Below, piece by piece: positions 10,078 to 19,300 of a DNA stretch of 64,000 nucleotides; position 1 is the first letter of the stretch; every line of letters starts with the position of its first letter. The position numbers and the translations under genes were made by a program. Source of the DNA: Synechococcus sp. HK01-R. Its GTDB lineage: Bacteria > Cyanobacteriota > Cyanobacteriia > PCC-6307 > Cyanobiaceae. The stretch is taken from contig NZ_CP059059.1 of NCBI RefSeq assembly GCF_014217855.1, positions 310,001 through 374,000 on the forward strand, in the 5' to 3' direction. The notes below the pieces were generated by a model, which worked only from the letters and a program-made list of their open reading frames with translations, searched no databases and was not told the origin of the DNA.

Positions 10078-12312
10078 ATGGTGGCCGATCTGTTCACACA
10101 TCACGGCGAACAAACGCGCCAGCGCCTGGCGCCATTGGCTGATCGGCTTAGGCCACGCAGCCTCGATGAATTCGTTGGGCAGGGAGCGATCCTTGCGGAA
10201 GGTCGGCTGCTGCGTCGCGCGATCGCTGCAGACCGGGTCGGCAACCTACTGCTGCATGGCCCACCTGGAGTCGGCAAGACCACCCTGGCGCGGATCATCG
10301 CCAATCACACCCGCGCCCACTTCAGCTCACTGAATGCCGTCTTGGCGGGAGTGAAGGACCTGCGCACTGAAGTCGATGCGGCACGCCAGCGACTCGAACG
10401 CCACGGCCTGAGGACGATCCTGTTCATCGATGAGGTCCACCGCTTCAACAGTGCCCAGCAGGATGCCCTGCTGCCCTGGGTGGAAAACGGCACCCTCACC
10501 CTGATTGGCGCCACCACCGAGAACCCCTATTTCGAGGTGAACAAGGCCCTGGTGAGCCGCTCGCGCTTGTTCCGGCTTCAGGCCCTGGAGCCCTCTGACC
10601 TGGAACGACTGCTGGAACGTGCCCTGACCGATCCAGCGCATGGCTATGGCAACCGCTCGGTAACGATCAGCCAGGAGGCAGCGAGCCACCTGGTGGATGT
10701 AGCGGCGGGCGATGCCCGCAGCCTGCTCAATGCATTGGAGCTGGCGGTGGAGAGCACCCCAGTCGACGACGACGGCACGGTGCGCATTGATCTGACGATC
10801 GCCGAGGAGTCAATCCAACAGCGGGCCGTGCTTTACGACAAGCAAGGGGACGCCCACTTCGACACGATCAGCGCCTTCATCAAGTCGCTGCGAGGTTCAG
10901 ATGCCGATGCCGCCCTGTTCTGGCTGGCACGGATGATCGAAGCGGGAGAGAATCCCCGCTTCATTTTCCGGCGGATGCTGATTGCCGCCGGGGAAGATGT
11001 CGGTCTGGCCGACCCCCAGGCGGTCGTGGTGGTGGAAGCTTGCGCGGCAGCCTTTGAACGCATAGGCCTCCCGGAAGGGCTCTACCCACTGGCCCAGGCC
11101 GCCCTTTATCTGGCCTGCACCGACAAAAGCAACAGCACGATCGGCATCTTCGAAGCGATCAAAAGCGTGAGCAGCGCCCAAAAGCAGGAGGTCCCCAGCC
11201 ATCTGCGTGACGCCAATAGGGATGGCGATGCCTTCGGCGATGGCCAGGGCTATCGCTACCCCCATGCCTTCCGTGAACACTGGGTGGCCCAGCAATATCT
11301 GCCCTCAGCCCTGCAGGGTGAAGCCTTCTGGACGCCAGGCCACCAGGGATGGGAGGGCCAGAGGCGGGAACGGATGCTCGAGCGACGTGCCGCCCAACTG
11401 GCCGCCGCGGCCGAAGCGGTCGATGACCATCCCCTGCTGGTGAGCAGTGGGCCTGAACGGCCCCAGATGGAACGCTGGCTGCAGCGCCAACTGGCCCAAG
11501 ACGGCGAGCGCTTGCAAGCGCTGAGGAAACGCCTCTGGGCTGATCTGCCTTGGAAGCGCACGGACCGGGTGCTGCTGCTTGGGGGCCGCTCACTGCTTTG
11601 GGCCCTTGATCCACTGGCAGCGGTGGCCGAAGGAGGTGTCACGATCCTCTGCCACTCCCGCGAGGACCAAGACCGACTCGAGGCCCAACTGCAACTGCTC
11701 GATCCGCTCCACCGACCCACCCTGCTGAGCGGGGTTGCTGAGCTGGACACCCTGGCGAACGAGCATCGCTTTGAGGTGATCGGCGGCCGGCTGAGCCAGG
11801 AGGATCTGGCGACAGCCAGCGACCTGGAATTCTGGAACAGAGTTGCCAGCCACTGCTATCCCGGCAGCCGGTTACGCCTTCTGATCAGTGCGCCTGAGCT
11901 CGGCCCTGCTGCTGCCTGCGAGGAAAGCGGTGCTGCTGATCAGCTGAATGCATCCGATCAACAGATTCTGCAAAGCCTGATCACCCAGGAACGGGCGTGG
12001 CTGAACCATCTCCAGAGCGGTGATCAACTCCGCCCCAGCCTCGAAAGCACCGGTTGGCAGCTCAGCCTTGAGCACTGGAGCGAAACTCTCGGTCTTCCGC
12101 TTGATCCGCCTCTGATCGAACGTTGGCTCGGGGAGGGACGCCCCTACCGGCAACGCCTGGAGACCAACCGCGACCATCCAGCCACGGATCTTCAGCTGCT
12201 GCGACGCCTGCTGGAGCAGCGACGGGGCGGCACCTTGCCCCAGCGCTTGCGCCATCAACGGCTCACTGGGCACTGGCTAAGCCCGGCAGCCCTCGAATCG
12301 AGCGGACCATAA
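10078..12312 (+). CDS. rarA: RarA/MgsA AAA+ ATPase fused to a cyanobacterial C-terminal domain
   Basis: The N-terminal half is a replication-associated recombination ATPase: Walker [10 protein letters not shown] (about residues 61-69), Walker B FIDE (about 116-119), sensor 1 GATTENP, and the MgsA C-terminal clamp-loader-like region. RarA acts at stalled replication forks. From about residue 430 a further 310 residues follow that are absent from E. coli RarA. They include [16 protein letters not shown], which resembles a Rossmann or methyltransferase nucleotide-binding turn. This architecture is the known cyanobacterial RarA/unknown-domain fusion (PRK13341). The ATG at 10078 was chosen over the in-frame GTG at 10075. 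The stop overlaps a minus-strand terminator. Confidence 0.92.
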   Translation: MVADLFTHHGEQTRQRLAPLADRLRPRSLDEFVGQGAILAEGRLLRRAIAADRVGNLLLHGPPGVGKTTLARIIANHTRAHFSSLNAVLAGVKDLRTEVDAARQRLERHGLRTILFIDEVHRFNSAQQDALLPWVENGTLTLIGATTENPYFEVNKALVSRSRLFRLQALEPSDLERLLERALTDPAHGYGNRSVTISQEAASHLVDVAAGDARSLLNALELAVESTPVDDDGTVRIDLTIAEESIQQRAVLYDKQGDAHFDTISAFIKSLRGSDADAALFWLARMIEAGENPRFIFRRMLIAAGEDVGLADPQAVVVVEACAAAFERIGLPEGLYPLAQAALYLACTDKSNSTIGIFEAIKSVSSAQKQEVPSHLRDANRDGDAFGDGQGYRYPHAFREHWVAQQYLPSALQGEAFWTPGHQGWEGQRRERMLERRAAQLAAAAEAVDDHPLLVSSGPERPQMERWLQRQLAQDGERLQALRKRLWADLPWKRTDRVLLLGGRSLLWALDPLAAVAEGGVTILCHSREDQDRLEAQLQLLDPLHRPTLLSGVAELDTLANEHRFEVIGGRLSQEDLATASDLEFWNRVASHCYPGSRLRLLISAPELGPAAACEESGAADQLNASDQQILQSLITQERAWLNHLQSGDQLRPSLESTGWQLSLEHWSETLGLPLDPPLIERWLGEGRPYRQRLETNRDHPATDLQLLRRLLEQRRGGTLPQRLRHQRLTGHWLSPAALESSGP

Positions 12313-12336
12313 AAAAGCCCCGGCAATGCCAGGGCT
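12311..12336 (-). terminator. Rho-independent terminator for the gene at 12376-13005
   Basis: On the minus strand the sequence reads AGCCCTGGC-ATT-GCCGGGGCT followed by six T. The stem is strong apart from one T-G pair. It lies 40 bases past the stop of the minus-strand gene, and its T-tract overlaps the rarA stop codon on the other strand. Confidence 0.85.
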
Positions 12337-12375
12337 TGCATCTGAGGGATCCTCTGAAGAGGACCTGTCAGTCGA

Positions 12376-13005
12376 TCACCAGAGGCCGCGGACGGGAGCA
12401 GCAGCGCGGGGAGCGGGAGCAGCGGGGAGGATCTGGTTGGCCTGCACGCAAGCGGGCAGGAACACGTACCAGGACAGCAGAGAGGTGGCCTGAGCGCCAT
12501 TGAGGCCGCTCTTGCACACGTTCTGAGCACCGTCGGAAGAGCCGTTGTCGTTCAGACGGAAGGCGACGGGCAGGTTCTTCATGATGCCGGCGGACGACAG
12601 CTTGCCGTCTTTGGAGTCGGCGATGATGGCGGAGCGCAGGGCGGCCACAGCGGTCTTCTGCTTCTTCCAGTAAGGGAAGTAGCTGCGGGTTTGATCCTTA
12701 AGGAACTTCACGCCGTCCTTGGAGTAGAGGAAGCGGGAAACGCCGATCAGGTCGACCTTGTAGGTCTTGGTCATGCCTTCACGGATCTCATCGGCAGTCC
12801 AACCAGAGTTGTTGATACCGGCCTGGAGAGCACGATCGGTGATGTCACCGTTCTTGAAGAATTTCTTGAAAGCCTTGGACTTGGTGGTCCAAACAGCGCC
12901 ACCGGAAACCCAGCGAACGGGTTGCTTGGTACCGGCTTCAGCGGCGACAGCCAGGGTGGAGAGAGAAGCGCCAGCGAGAAGGCCGGCTGCGAGACGGGTG
13001 AACAC
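12376..13005 (-). CDS. Exported protein resembling a stand-alone DUF1400-type domain
   Basis: The product has 209 residues, with a GTG start giving a clean signal peptide (TRLAAGLLAGASLSTLAVAAEA). The mature part has repeated helical segments (AFKKFFKNGDITDRALQ, GVSRFLYSKDGVKFLKDQ, AALRSAIIADSKDGKLSSAG) whose order and spacing recall the cyanobacterial DUF1400 module usually found at the start of secreted alpha/beta hydrolases. Here no hydrolase domain follows. The end is alanine/proline rich. It has its own terminator and a palindrome in its upstream region. The DUF1400 relationship is from memory of the pattern and needs a profile search. Confidence 0.6.
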   Translation of the reverse strand: MFTRLAAGLLAGASLSTLAVAAEAGTKQPVRWVSGGAVWTTKSKAFKKFFKNGDITDRALQAGINNSGWTADEIREGMTKTYKVDLIGVSRFLYSKDGVKFLKDQTRSYFPYWKKQKTAVAALRSAIIADSKDGKLSSAGIMKNLPVAFRLNDNGSSDGAQNVCKSGLNGAQATSLLSWYVFLPACVQANQILPAAPAPRAAAPVRGLW

Positions 13006-13056
13006 GGACGGCGAAAAAAGACGTCAATTCTCTTTTAGCCCTGAGGCAGAAAAACG

Positions 13057-13068
13057 CCAACACGTTGG
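13057..13068. promoter_or_regulatory. Short inverted repeat upstream of the exported-protein gene
   Basis: CCAACACGTTGG (arms CCAAC/GTTGG, 2-bp centre) lies 52-63 bp upstream of the GTG start of the minus-strand exported protein, in the 141-bp gap before the next gene. Size and location would suit a transcription-factor site. No factor can be named, and I see no convincing -10 element nearby. Confidence 0.25.
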
Positions 13069-13146
13069 TGCGTTACAGCACCTCTGGCGCCCCATGTTCG
13101 CCCGCACGGGATCAACACGGCGAGACACAAAATTCCATTGGGTCTC

Positions 13147-13680
13147 CTAATTACTGGAATTAGATATCTCCTCAGCGGCGAATTCGTTCCAGCCTGCAGG
13201 GCAGCCCAGCGATGGGCCTTGCGCTGCAGAGGAAGCATCACCTCGACATAGGCGCCGCTCGAGCCGGTCTCCCCTGAGACGAACATCGGCCAAGAAAGCC
13301 TCACCTCCCCGCCTCGGCATCAGCCAGAGACGGCTGAAACCATCACCGCGCTCCACCCGGGCCTCAAGATGCTCACCGGTCTGCAGACCCAGGTCCTCCA
13401 GCGAAGCGGCGAAATGCCCCCAGTAATGGCGAGTCATCTGCCCACGGACGAACTGAGCCAGCAGAACCTCCGCATCACGGCGTCGCTGCAGAGCACTCTC
13501 CCGATCCTCCAGCACCTGGCTCACACCACCTGAGCCATCAGCCAAGGCGGGCGGCAACAGGTCCACCAGCCCCTGCGAGGGAGAACGACGCATGCCATCA
13601 AGACCCAAAACCGCCAGGCAGACGGCAGCCAACAGGGTGGGGAGACCTCTCAGGGAGGGGGAGGCCACGGGCCTAACCAT
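13147..13680 (-). CDS. Signal-anchored protein, unknown (weak pilin-like pattern)
   Basis: A 177-residue protein with a hydrophobic N-terminal helix (LPTLLAAVCLAVLGLDG) followed by a charged helix (EDRESALQRRRDAEVLLAQF) and a beta-rich C-terminus with two cysteines (RRLCRG, LGCPAG). The segment QMTRHYWGHFAASLEDLGL has the spacing of cyanobacterial minor-pilin-like proteins (aromatic stretch then SLxDLGL), but there is no prepilin cleavage motif. It lies 10 bp downstream of the phosphopantetheinyl transferase and is probably cotranscribed with it. Function unknown. Confidence 0.6.
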   Translation of the reverse strand: MVRPVASPSLRGLPTLLAAVCLAVLGLDGMRRSPSQGLVDLLPPALADGSGGVSQVLEDRESALQRRRDAEVLLAQFVRGQMTRHYWGHFAASLEDLGLQTGEHLEARVERGDGFSRLWLMPRRGGEAFLADVRLRGDRLERRLCRGDASSAAQGPSLGCPAGWNEFAAEEISNSSN

Positions 13681-13690
13681 GCAATGGCAT

Positions 13691-14404
13691 TCACGTTAGG
13701 CAGAGCATGGAGACCTGTCTGGAAGCGTCACACCCCTCCCCTTCCAGGGAATCCTGAACCATGGCCAGGGTCCAGGAACCATGGCGCCAACCCTGGACAG
13801 CCAGCTCCTGCCCCTCCCCGCAATGGACCACCGTGCGCAGGTCCTCGCGACAGCACCATTGAGGCAGATCCTTAGCCAGGGCACCTCGCTGCCACTTGAT
13901 TGCCGCCTCCTTGATCACCCAACGGTCAAGCACGGCCTGGCGCAGAGCCAAAGGCTCTAGCCCCCGAAGCTGCACGCGCTCCTCCGGCGGAAAAAAACGA
14001 CGGGCCAGAGCCTCTGCGGGCAGCATCCGATCGCGTCGCTCCAGATCAACACCGAGCTTCCTGGGCCCCCAGCCCACGAGCAAAGCATCGGGACAGTGGC
14101 TGAGACTGACGCACCCCCAGCCTGGCGCCAAGGTTGGCGGAGCTGCTGGTGGAGCATCCAGGGGAATAGCCAAGGGCTCAACGTCCATGAGCTCACCAAG
14201 GAGCTGTCTCATCCATGCTCGAGAGCGCAGAAACTCGGATCGACGGCGCTGCGGGAGCGGCTCAGCCCAACGCCATTCGCGAGCGCTAACCAGGACTGGA
14301 TCGGAGGGTCGCTGATGCTGCAGGGGAATCAACCAGAGGACAGGTACGCTGCGCCCCAACGTCTGTTCACCGCCCCATGGCCCTTCAGATCGGTGATGCT
14401 GCAC
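13691..14404 (-). CDS. 4'-phosphopantetheinyl transferase, Sfp/HetI type
   Basis: This enzyme transfers the phosphopantetheine arm of coenzyme A to carrier proteins such as ACP. The magnesium-binding signature LGVDLERRD and the downstream WVIKEAAIKW match the Sfp/HetI family, as does the ATPase-free two-lobed layout. With the ATG at 14404 it has 237 residues and overlaps the divergent peroxiredoxin start by 28 bp. In-frame TTG codons further in could be the true start and would remove the overlap. In cyanobacteria usually one such enzyme serves fatty-acid synthesis. Confidence 0.88.
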   Translation of the reverse strand: MQHHRSEGPWGGEQTLGRSVPVLWLIPLQHQRPSDPVLVSAREWRWAEPLPQRRRSEFLRSRAWMRQLLGELMDVEPLAIPLDAPPAAPPTLAPGWGCVSLSHCPDALLVGWGPRKLGVDLERRDRMLPAEALARRFFPPEERVQLRGLEPLALRQAVLDRWVIKEAAIKWQRGALAKDLPQWCCREDLRTVVHCGEGQELAVQGWRHGSWTLAMVQDSLEGEGCDASRQVSMLCLT

Positions 14405-14844
14405 CGGATTTCACACTCCCCAACCAAAACGGTGACATGGTGCAGTTGTCCTCATTCAAAGGACGCCGGGTGGTGATCTACTTCTATCCCAAGGATGCGA
14501 CCCCTGGCTGCACCAAGGAAGCCTGCAACTTCCGTGACCGATTCGCAGCCTTCGAACAGCACGACATCACGGTGCTCGGCATCAGCAAGGACAATGCTGC
14601 ATCCCACCAACGCTTCATCGCCAAACAGGAGTTGCCCTTCAGCCTGCTGACGGATGAGGAGCCCTGTCCTGTGGCCGAGTCTTTCGAGAGCTACGGCCTC
14701 AAGAAATTCATGGGGCGCGAATTCATGGGAATGATGCGCCACACATTCGTGATCGATCCTGAGGGCAAACTCGAGTTGATCTACCGCAAAGTGAAAGCCG
14801 ATGAGATGGCCGATCAGATTTTGAGCGATCTCAATCTGGCCTGA
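14377..14844 (+). CDS. Peroxiredoxin, PrxQ/BCP type
   Basis: This 155-residue thiol peroxidase reduces hydrogen peroxide and alkyl hydroperoxides with electrons from thioredoxin. The active site ATPGCTKEAC has the peroxidatic cysteine 45 and resolving cysteine 50 in the CX4C spacing diagnostic of PrxQ/BCP. It begins with the usual IGDAAPDFTLPNQNG. Such enzymes protect photosynthetic membranes from oxidative damage. The 3' end overlaps the convergent coaX gene by 14 bp. Confidence 0.94.
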   Translation: MALQIGDAAPDFTLPNQNGDMVQLSSFKGRRVVIYFYPKDATPGCTKEACNFRDRFAAFEQHDITVLGISKDNAASHQRFIAKQELPFSLLTDEEPCPVAESFESYGLKKFMGREFMGMMRHTFVIDPEGKLELIYRKVKADEMADQILSDLNLA

Positions 14845-15559
14845 TCGGCCTGAGGTCGTGCTCATGACGGAGCTGAAGCAAGCCTTCCAGCACCAGGTTC
14901 GGAGCGTGATGCACAGGCACCCCTCTGGCGAGCAAGCGGGGGAGCAGCTCTGGGGCATCACCGCCACAGAGCCAGAGGGGTGACTCGCTGATGCGCTGGG
15001 CCTCCACGATCAGACCCAGCAGGGCCTGACGAACCCCGCAGCGCATCGCGGCAGCCGTCTCGCGAGGGAACAGGCTCTGCGATTCGAGCGCAAGGGAGTG
15101 CTCCGCGGTAGGCAGGGGTTCTGCTGGCAAAGGGAGGGCCTCAGCACCAGCCGCCATCGCTCGCAACTGCAACGCCATTCCGGCTGCCAGCTGGCCACCT
15201 GCAAATTCCCCGGCAGGGGTGACCCGCGTGAGGCTCAACACGGTGCCTGCATCAACCACCAGGACGCCACGACCGACATCGCGCACCTGCTGCCAGGCCC
15301 GCCACCCGGCCAGGGCTCGATCGACCCCAAGCCAAGGTGGTGCCTCCCTCAGAGGCACATCACGCAGTTGCACCTGCCTGAAGCCCTGGAGTGTGGCATC
15401 GGGAGGAACGGTTCCGACAGCAGCCCAGAGATGGGGAGGACGCTGCTGCAATCGCAGGGAGTCGGGAGGAGTGTGATCGAAACTCCAGCCATCACACCGT
15501 TGCTCCGCCCAGTGCCAGCGGCTGTTGCCGATCAGCAGAGCGCGGAAGCCATCCGGCAT
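14831..15559 (-). CDS. coaX: Type III pantothenate kinase
   Basis: This 242-residue ASKHA-fold kinase phosphorylates pantothenate in the first step of coenzyme A synthesis. The N-terminal phosphate motif is LIGNSRWHWA, in place of the usual DxGNT, as in other cyanobacterial CoaX proteins. The second motif VVDAGTVLSLTRV and the GGQLAAGMALQLRAM segment fit the family. The adenosine motif LWLCGGDAPELLP lies near the end. The ATG is separated from the cysH stop by 2 bp, so the two are transcribed together. Confidence 0.88.
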   Translation of the reverse strand: MPDGFRALLIGNSRWHWAEQRCDGWSFDHTPPDSLRLQQRPPHLWAAVGTVPPDATLQGFRQVQLRDVPLREAPPWLGVDRALAGWRAWQQVRDVGRGVLVVDAGTVLSLTRVTPAGEFAGGQLAAGMALQLRAMAAGAEALPLPAEPLPTAEHSLALESQSLFPRETAAAMRCGVRQALLGLIVEAQRISESPLWLCGGDAPELLPRLLARGVPVHHAPNLVLEGLLQLRHEHDLRPIRPD

Positions 15560-15561
15560 GG

Positions 15562-16335
15562 CTAGATGCCATCACCCATCACGCCCGGCAGATGGATGCC
15601 GCACTCCTGTTTGAGTCCACCGAAACGGGTCTCACGTCCGGATTGCTCCGCTCCATCCGGTGCACTCGAATGCCAGTCACCAACTGTGGAATAGCCCTTC
15701 TCAAACAGTGGGTGTTGAGGCAGGTCATGCTCCTGCATGTAGTAAAAGACGTCCCTGGGTGTCCACTGGAGAAGCGGGCGAAGGGAGAGCCGCCCCCGGA
15801 TCGGATCGAGAAGGGTCATGGTGCCGCGATGGTCGGTCTGACCTCGTCGCACCCCACTGGCCCAGCACTGCACGTTGAGCAACTCCATGGCCCGCTCAAG
15901 AGGCTCCACCTTGCGCAACCGCAAGTACAACTCCATGTCTTCGACACGACCGGTGCTCCAGAGCTGGCCATGGAGAGCTTCCATGCGGGCGGCGGAGAGC
16001 TCGCTCTGGGCCACATGCAACTGCAGATCAAAGCGACGGGTTAGAGCGTCGGCATAGCGGTAGGTCTCCTGGGGCAGATATCCGGTGTCGACCCAGATCA
16101 CAGGCACTGAATCGCCACCAGGACAGCGACTGAGCATGTGCAAAAGCACCGCTGACTGAATTCCAAAGCTGGTGGTGAGCGCAAAGCCTGGCCCGTAGTG
16201 CTCGATGCCCCAGCACAGGCGTGCCTGAGGCTCGAGCGCGTCAAGCCGGGTGCGAGCGTCCTGCAGGGACTGATCACCTGACATCACCCCCACCCTGGCT
16301 GCCGAACCATCCGCTGCAAGCTCGCCTTGATTCAT
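15562..16335 (-). CDS. cysH: Phosphoadenosine phosphosulfate (PAPS) reductase
   Basis: CysH reduces PAPS (or APS) to sulfite with thioredoxin or glutaredoxin in assimilatory sulfate reduction. The 257-residue product has TTSFGIQSAVLL for the nucleotide loop, VIWVDTGYLPQET, the RRGQTDHR segment, and the C-terminal catalytic ECGIH. I do not see the paired CC...CxxC cysteines of iron-sulfur APS reductases, so PAPS is the likelier substrate. The ATG at 16335 is preceded by GGAG at a good distance; a longer frame to 16362 exists. It is divergent from the NDH-2 gene and upstream of coaX. Confidence 0.9.
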   Translation of the reverse strand: MNQGELAADGSAARVGVMSGDQSLQDARTRLDALEPQARLCWGIEHYGPGFALTTSFGIQSAVLLHMLSRCPGGDSVPVIWVDTGYLPQETYRYADALTRRFDLQLHVAQSELSAARMEALHGQLWSTGRVEDMELYLRLRKVEPLERAMELLNVQCWASGVRRGQTDHRGTMTLLDPIRGRLSLRPLLQWTPRDVFYYMQEHDLPQHPLFEKGYSTVGDWHSSAPDGAEQSGRETRFGGLKQECGIHLPGVMGDGI

Positions 16336-16403
16336 GTCTCCATCCTCCAATGCCGCCGGCACCCCGGCCCTGCCTATGGTTCAGGAATGCCATCGGGACC
16401 CGC

Positions 16404-17591
16404 ATGTCTGCCTCATCCGCCGATGCCCAGCCCGTGGTGATCGTTGGCGGTGGTTTTGGTGGACTGAGCGCAGCCCTGGCCCTCAGCCATCAGCAGCCCC
16501 GACCTCCGATCGTCTTGATTGAACCGAACGATCGGTTCGTGTTTCTACCGCTCCTTTATGAGTTGCTGAGCGGTGAACTGCAAACGTGGGAGGTTGCCCC
16601 CCGCTACGCCCAACTCCTCGATAATCGGGGGGTCGTGCGCCTTCAGGAGCGGGCCCGGCGGATCGATACCGTCACCGGAACCGTGGAAACCGACTCTGGG
16701 GTTTGCCTGACCTATGGCCAGCTGGTGCTGGCCAGCGGCTCCGAACCCCAAGACTTCGGGATCCCTGGCGTCCGTGAGCACGCCCTGCAGTTCCACACCC
16801 TCAGTGATGTGGCTCAGCTGCGCAACCACCTACGCCAGCTTCAACGGCAGCCACGCAACGACGGGGTGGATCGCCCAGGGCTCGCCCTGGTGATCGTTGG
16901 CGCCGGTGCCACGGGTGTGGAACTGGCCTGCAAAATGGCTGATCTTCTTGAAGGGGCCGCTGAGCTGCACCTGATCGAACGCGGAGACTCGATCCTGCCT
17001 CTGGCGAAAGCTTTCAACCGCGAACAAGCCTCACTGGCGCTTCAGCGCCGGGGAGTGCACGTGCACCTCAACCAGAGCGTGCAGTCTGTCCAGGCTGATT
17101 CGGTCACACTTCAAGACCCAAACACCCCGCCCCTGAAACACAACGGTCTGATCTGGACCGCTGGAACTCGCCCACGGGTGCCGGAGCTGAACCCCAGCCC
17201 CCAATGGCGTGGGGAGCGCCTGCTCGTTGATGCAAGCCTCTGCAGCCTGACCAGTCCGAATCTTGTGGTGATTGGCGATGTAGCCGCCCACGACAACGCC
17301 GATGGCACGGCTGGCGACTGGCCCCGCACCGCTCAGGTGGCTCTGCAACAGGGGGAAGCGGCCGCCCGCACCGTGATGGCCATCCGAGCCAGGGTCCAAG
17401 CCCCTCCGTTCCAGTACAACGATCTCGGCGAAATGATGAGTCTCGGCAAGGGAGAAGCCAGCCTGACCGGCCTGGGACTGACCCTGGCCGGCCCCCTGGC
17501 CTACCGACTGCGCCGCCTCACCTATCTGGCCCGACTACCAGGCCTGTCCCTGGGTCTTCGAGCAGCCGGGGCCTGGCTTCTGGGCGGTTGA
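16404..17591 (+). CDS. Type II NADH dehydrogenase-like flavoprotein
   Basis: This 395-residue protein has two Rossmann dinucleotide folds: FAD-binding VVIVGGGFGGLSAAL near residue 11 and NAD(P)H-binding LVIVGAGATGVELA in the middle. It also has the FAD-closing VVIGDVAAHDN motif. The C-terminal QPxxYNDLGEMMSLGKGEA-like region and amphipathic end fit NDH-2, a non-pumping, membrane-associated enzyme that passes electrons from NAD(P)H to quinone. It starts a tight run of genes through anmK. In cyanobacteria such proteins may act more as redox sensors than as main respiratory enzymes. The neighbouring ion transporters make a link to ion energetics plausible, but that is inference. Confidence 0.88.
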   Translation: MSASSADAQPVVIVGGGFGGLSAALALSHQQPRPPIVLIEPNDRFVFLPLLYELLSGELQTWEVAPRYAQLLDNRGVVRLQERARRIDTVTGTVETDSGVCLTYGQLVLASGSEPQDFGIPGVREHALQFHTLSDVAQLRNHLRQLQRQPRNDGVDRPGLALVIVGAGATGVELACKMADLLEGAAELHLIERGDSILPLAKAFNREQASLALQRRGVHVHLNQSVQSVQADSVTLQDPNTPPLKHNGLIWTAGTRPRVPELNPSPQWRGERLLVDASLCSLTSPNLVVIGDVAAHDNADGTAGDWPRTAQVALQQGEAAARTVMAIRARVQAPPFQYNDLGEMMSLGKGEASLTGLGLTLAGPLAYRLRRLTYLARLPGLSLGLRAAGAWLLGG

Positions 17592-19300
17592 GACAAGCCC
17601 ATCTGGCGGGTCGGACCCGCGGCCTGCGCCCCTCCCAGCTGAGGCAGGCCGAGAAGCTGAGCCATCGGCGCCATCCCGCCGAACACGGAGCCGACCAGCT
17701 CACACTAAACCGCCTGGCCGACATGGCCCTGGAGATGGAGCAGCCCCTGCATCTGCTCGTTGATGCCCGAGGGCTTTGCCGCCTCCTCTGGATCGGCCCC
17801 TTGACTGAATCGGGGCAATTGCAGAGTCATCTCACTGACAGCACCAGACGGAGAACCGGCGACCGGAGCCGCTGGCGGCTGATGAGCTGTCTGCCAGGAA
17901 GCAACAGTGCGGCCCTCGATCCAGACCCGCGCGAGGCCGTGGTGGCCCTGGATCTGCAACCGGAGCTCTGGCTGCGCTACATGGCGCGGCCTGAGCGCGG
18001 CGGTCAGCGCGCCGCCCGGGGCTGGCTGCCCAGCCCCGATGCCAGCCTTGGCTGGGCAGCTGCTGATGCTCAGGATCTTGAGAGCCTCTGCGAGCAGCCC
18101 CCTTCTGCGCTGGACGACAACCGTCCGCCCATGGCCAGCCCACGGGAGGCCGAGGACCAGGAACGGATCCTCCTCCTCACCCTCAGCGGTGGAGATGCCC
18201 AGCGGGCCGAGCGCGATCTGGCCGAACTGGAAGGACTCGTGCGCAGCGCGGGCGCCCAGCCAGTGATGGTTTGCAACCAAAAGCACAGCACGGGCAACCC
18301 CCAGACCCTCTGGGGAACGGGAAAGTTGCAGGAAGCGGCCATCGAGGTGCGGCGCCACAGAGCATCACTGGTGGTCACTGACCGGGAGCTAACACCCGTG
18401 CAAGCCAGAAATCTCGAACGGTGGCTCGACTGCCCGGTGATGGATCGCACCGAGCTCATTCTCGACATTTTTGCCCAGCGCGCTGCCAGCGCAGCGGGGC
18501 GCCTGCAGGTGGAGCTAGCCCAGCTGCGCTACCGGCTTCCGCGCCTGATCGGACGGGGCCGGAGCCTCTCCAGGCAGGGGGGCGGGATCGGCACCCGAGG
18601 GCCCGGTGAGACCCAGCTGGAGAAGGACCGTCGGGCGATCAGCCGACGGATCGAAACCCTTCGCCGTGGCCTACTCCAGCTCCAAGAGCATCGAGCGCGA
18701 CTACGGGATCGCCGCGAGGGGCTCCATCGCCTCGCTCTCGTCGGTTACACAAACGCCGGCAAGTCCTCGCTGCTGAACGCTCTCTGTGGGAAACGCGAAA
18801 GCCAGCGGGTGCTCGCTGAGAACAAACTCTTCGCCACCCTTGACCCCACCACGCGCCGACTTGCCTTTCCCCGAGAAGGCGCAGCTGCGGATGAACTGTT
18901 GATCACCGACACGGTGGGCTTCATCCGCGATCTACCGGCGGCGCTCAGAGAAGCGTTCCGGGCCACCCTTGAAGAGACCCTTGATGCCGACCTGCTGCTG
19001 CTGGTCGTGGATCTCGGGGATCCCGACTGGCCCGGCCAGCTGAAGGCTGTGCACGGCTTGCTGGATTCCCTCGGCTGTGGCCAACCCCGTCAGGTGGTGG
19101 CCAATCAGATCGACCGCTGCGATGCCGAAGCGATCGAACGCATCCGCCAGTTGGAAGCGGATGTCATTTATCTATCGGCCACAACAGGCACGGGGCTGCA
19201 GGGCCTTCTGAACAAACTGAGCATGCGCTTCTGGGGAGACAACAGCAGGGCAGATACGGTGGCAGCAGCCCATGAAGCGCCTCCTCCATGGCAGAGCTGA
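17588..19300 (+). CDS. hflX: GTPase HflX with N-terminal extension
   Basis: HflX is a ribosome-associated GTPase that splits stalled or hibernating ribosomes. The G-domain motifs are clear: G1 GYTNAGKSSLLN, G3 DTVGFI, G4 NQID. The HflX-specific glycine-rich linker GGGIGTRGPGETQLE precedes it. The 570-residue length includes about 190 extra N-terminal residues, a feature I associate with cyanobacterial HflX. The TTG start at 17588 overlaps the preceding stop by 4 bp. The gene overlaps the permease downstream by 13 bp. Confidence 0.92.
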   Translation: MRQAHLAGRTRGLRPSQLRQAEKLSHRRHPAEHGADQLTLNRLADMALEMEQPLHLLVDARGLCRLLWIGPLTESGQLQSHLTDSTRRRTGDRSRWRLMSCLPGSNSAALDPDPREAVVALDLQPELWLRYMARPERGGQRAARGWLPSPDASLGWAAADAQDLESLCEQPPSALDDNRPPMASPREAEDQERILLLTLSGGDAQRAERDLAELEGLVRSAGAQPVMVCNQKHSTGNPQTLWGTGKLQEAAIEVRRHRASLVVTDRELTPVQARNLERWLDCPVMDRTELILDIFAQRAASAAGRLQVELAQLRYRLPRLIGRGRSLSRQGGGIGTRGPGETQLEKDRRAISRRIETLRRGLLQLQEHRARLRDRREGLHRLALVGYTNAGKSSLLNALCGKRESQRVLAENKLFATLDPTTRRLAFPREGAAADELLITDTVGFIRDLPAALREAFRATLEETLDADLLLLVVDLGDPDWPGQLKAVHGLLDSLGCGQPRQVVANQIDRCDAEAIERIRQLEADVIYLSATTGTGLQGLLNKLSMRFWGDNSRADTVAAAHEAPPPWQS

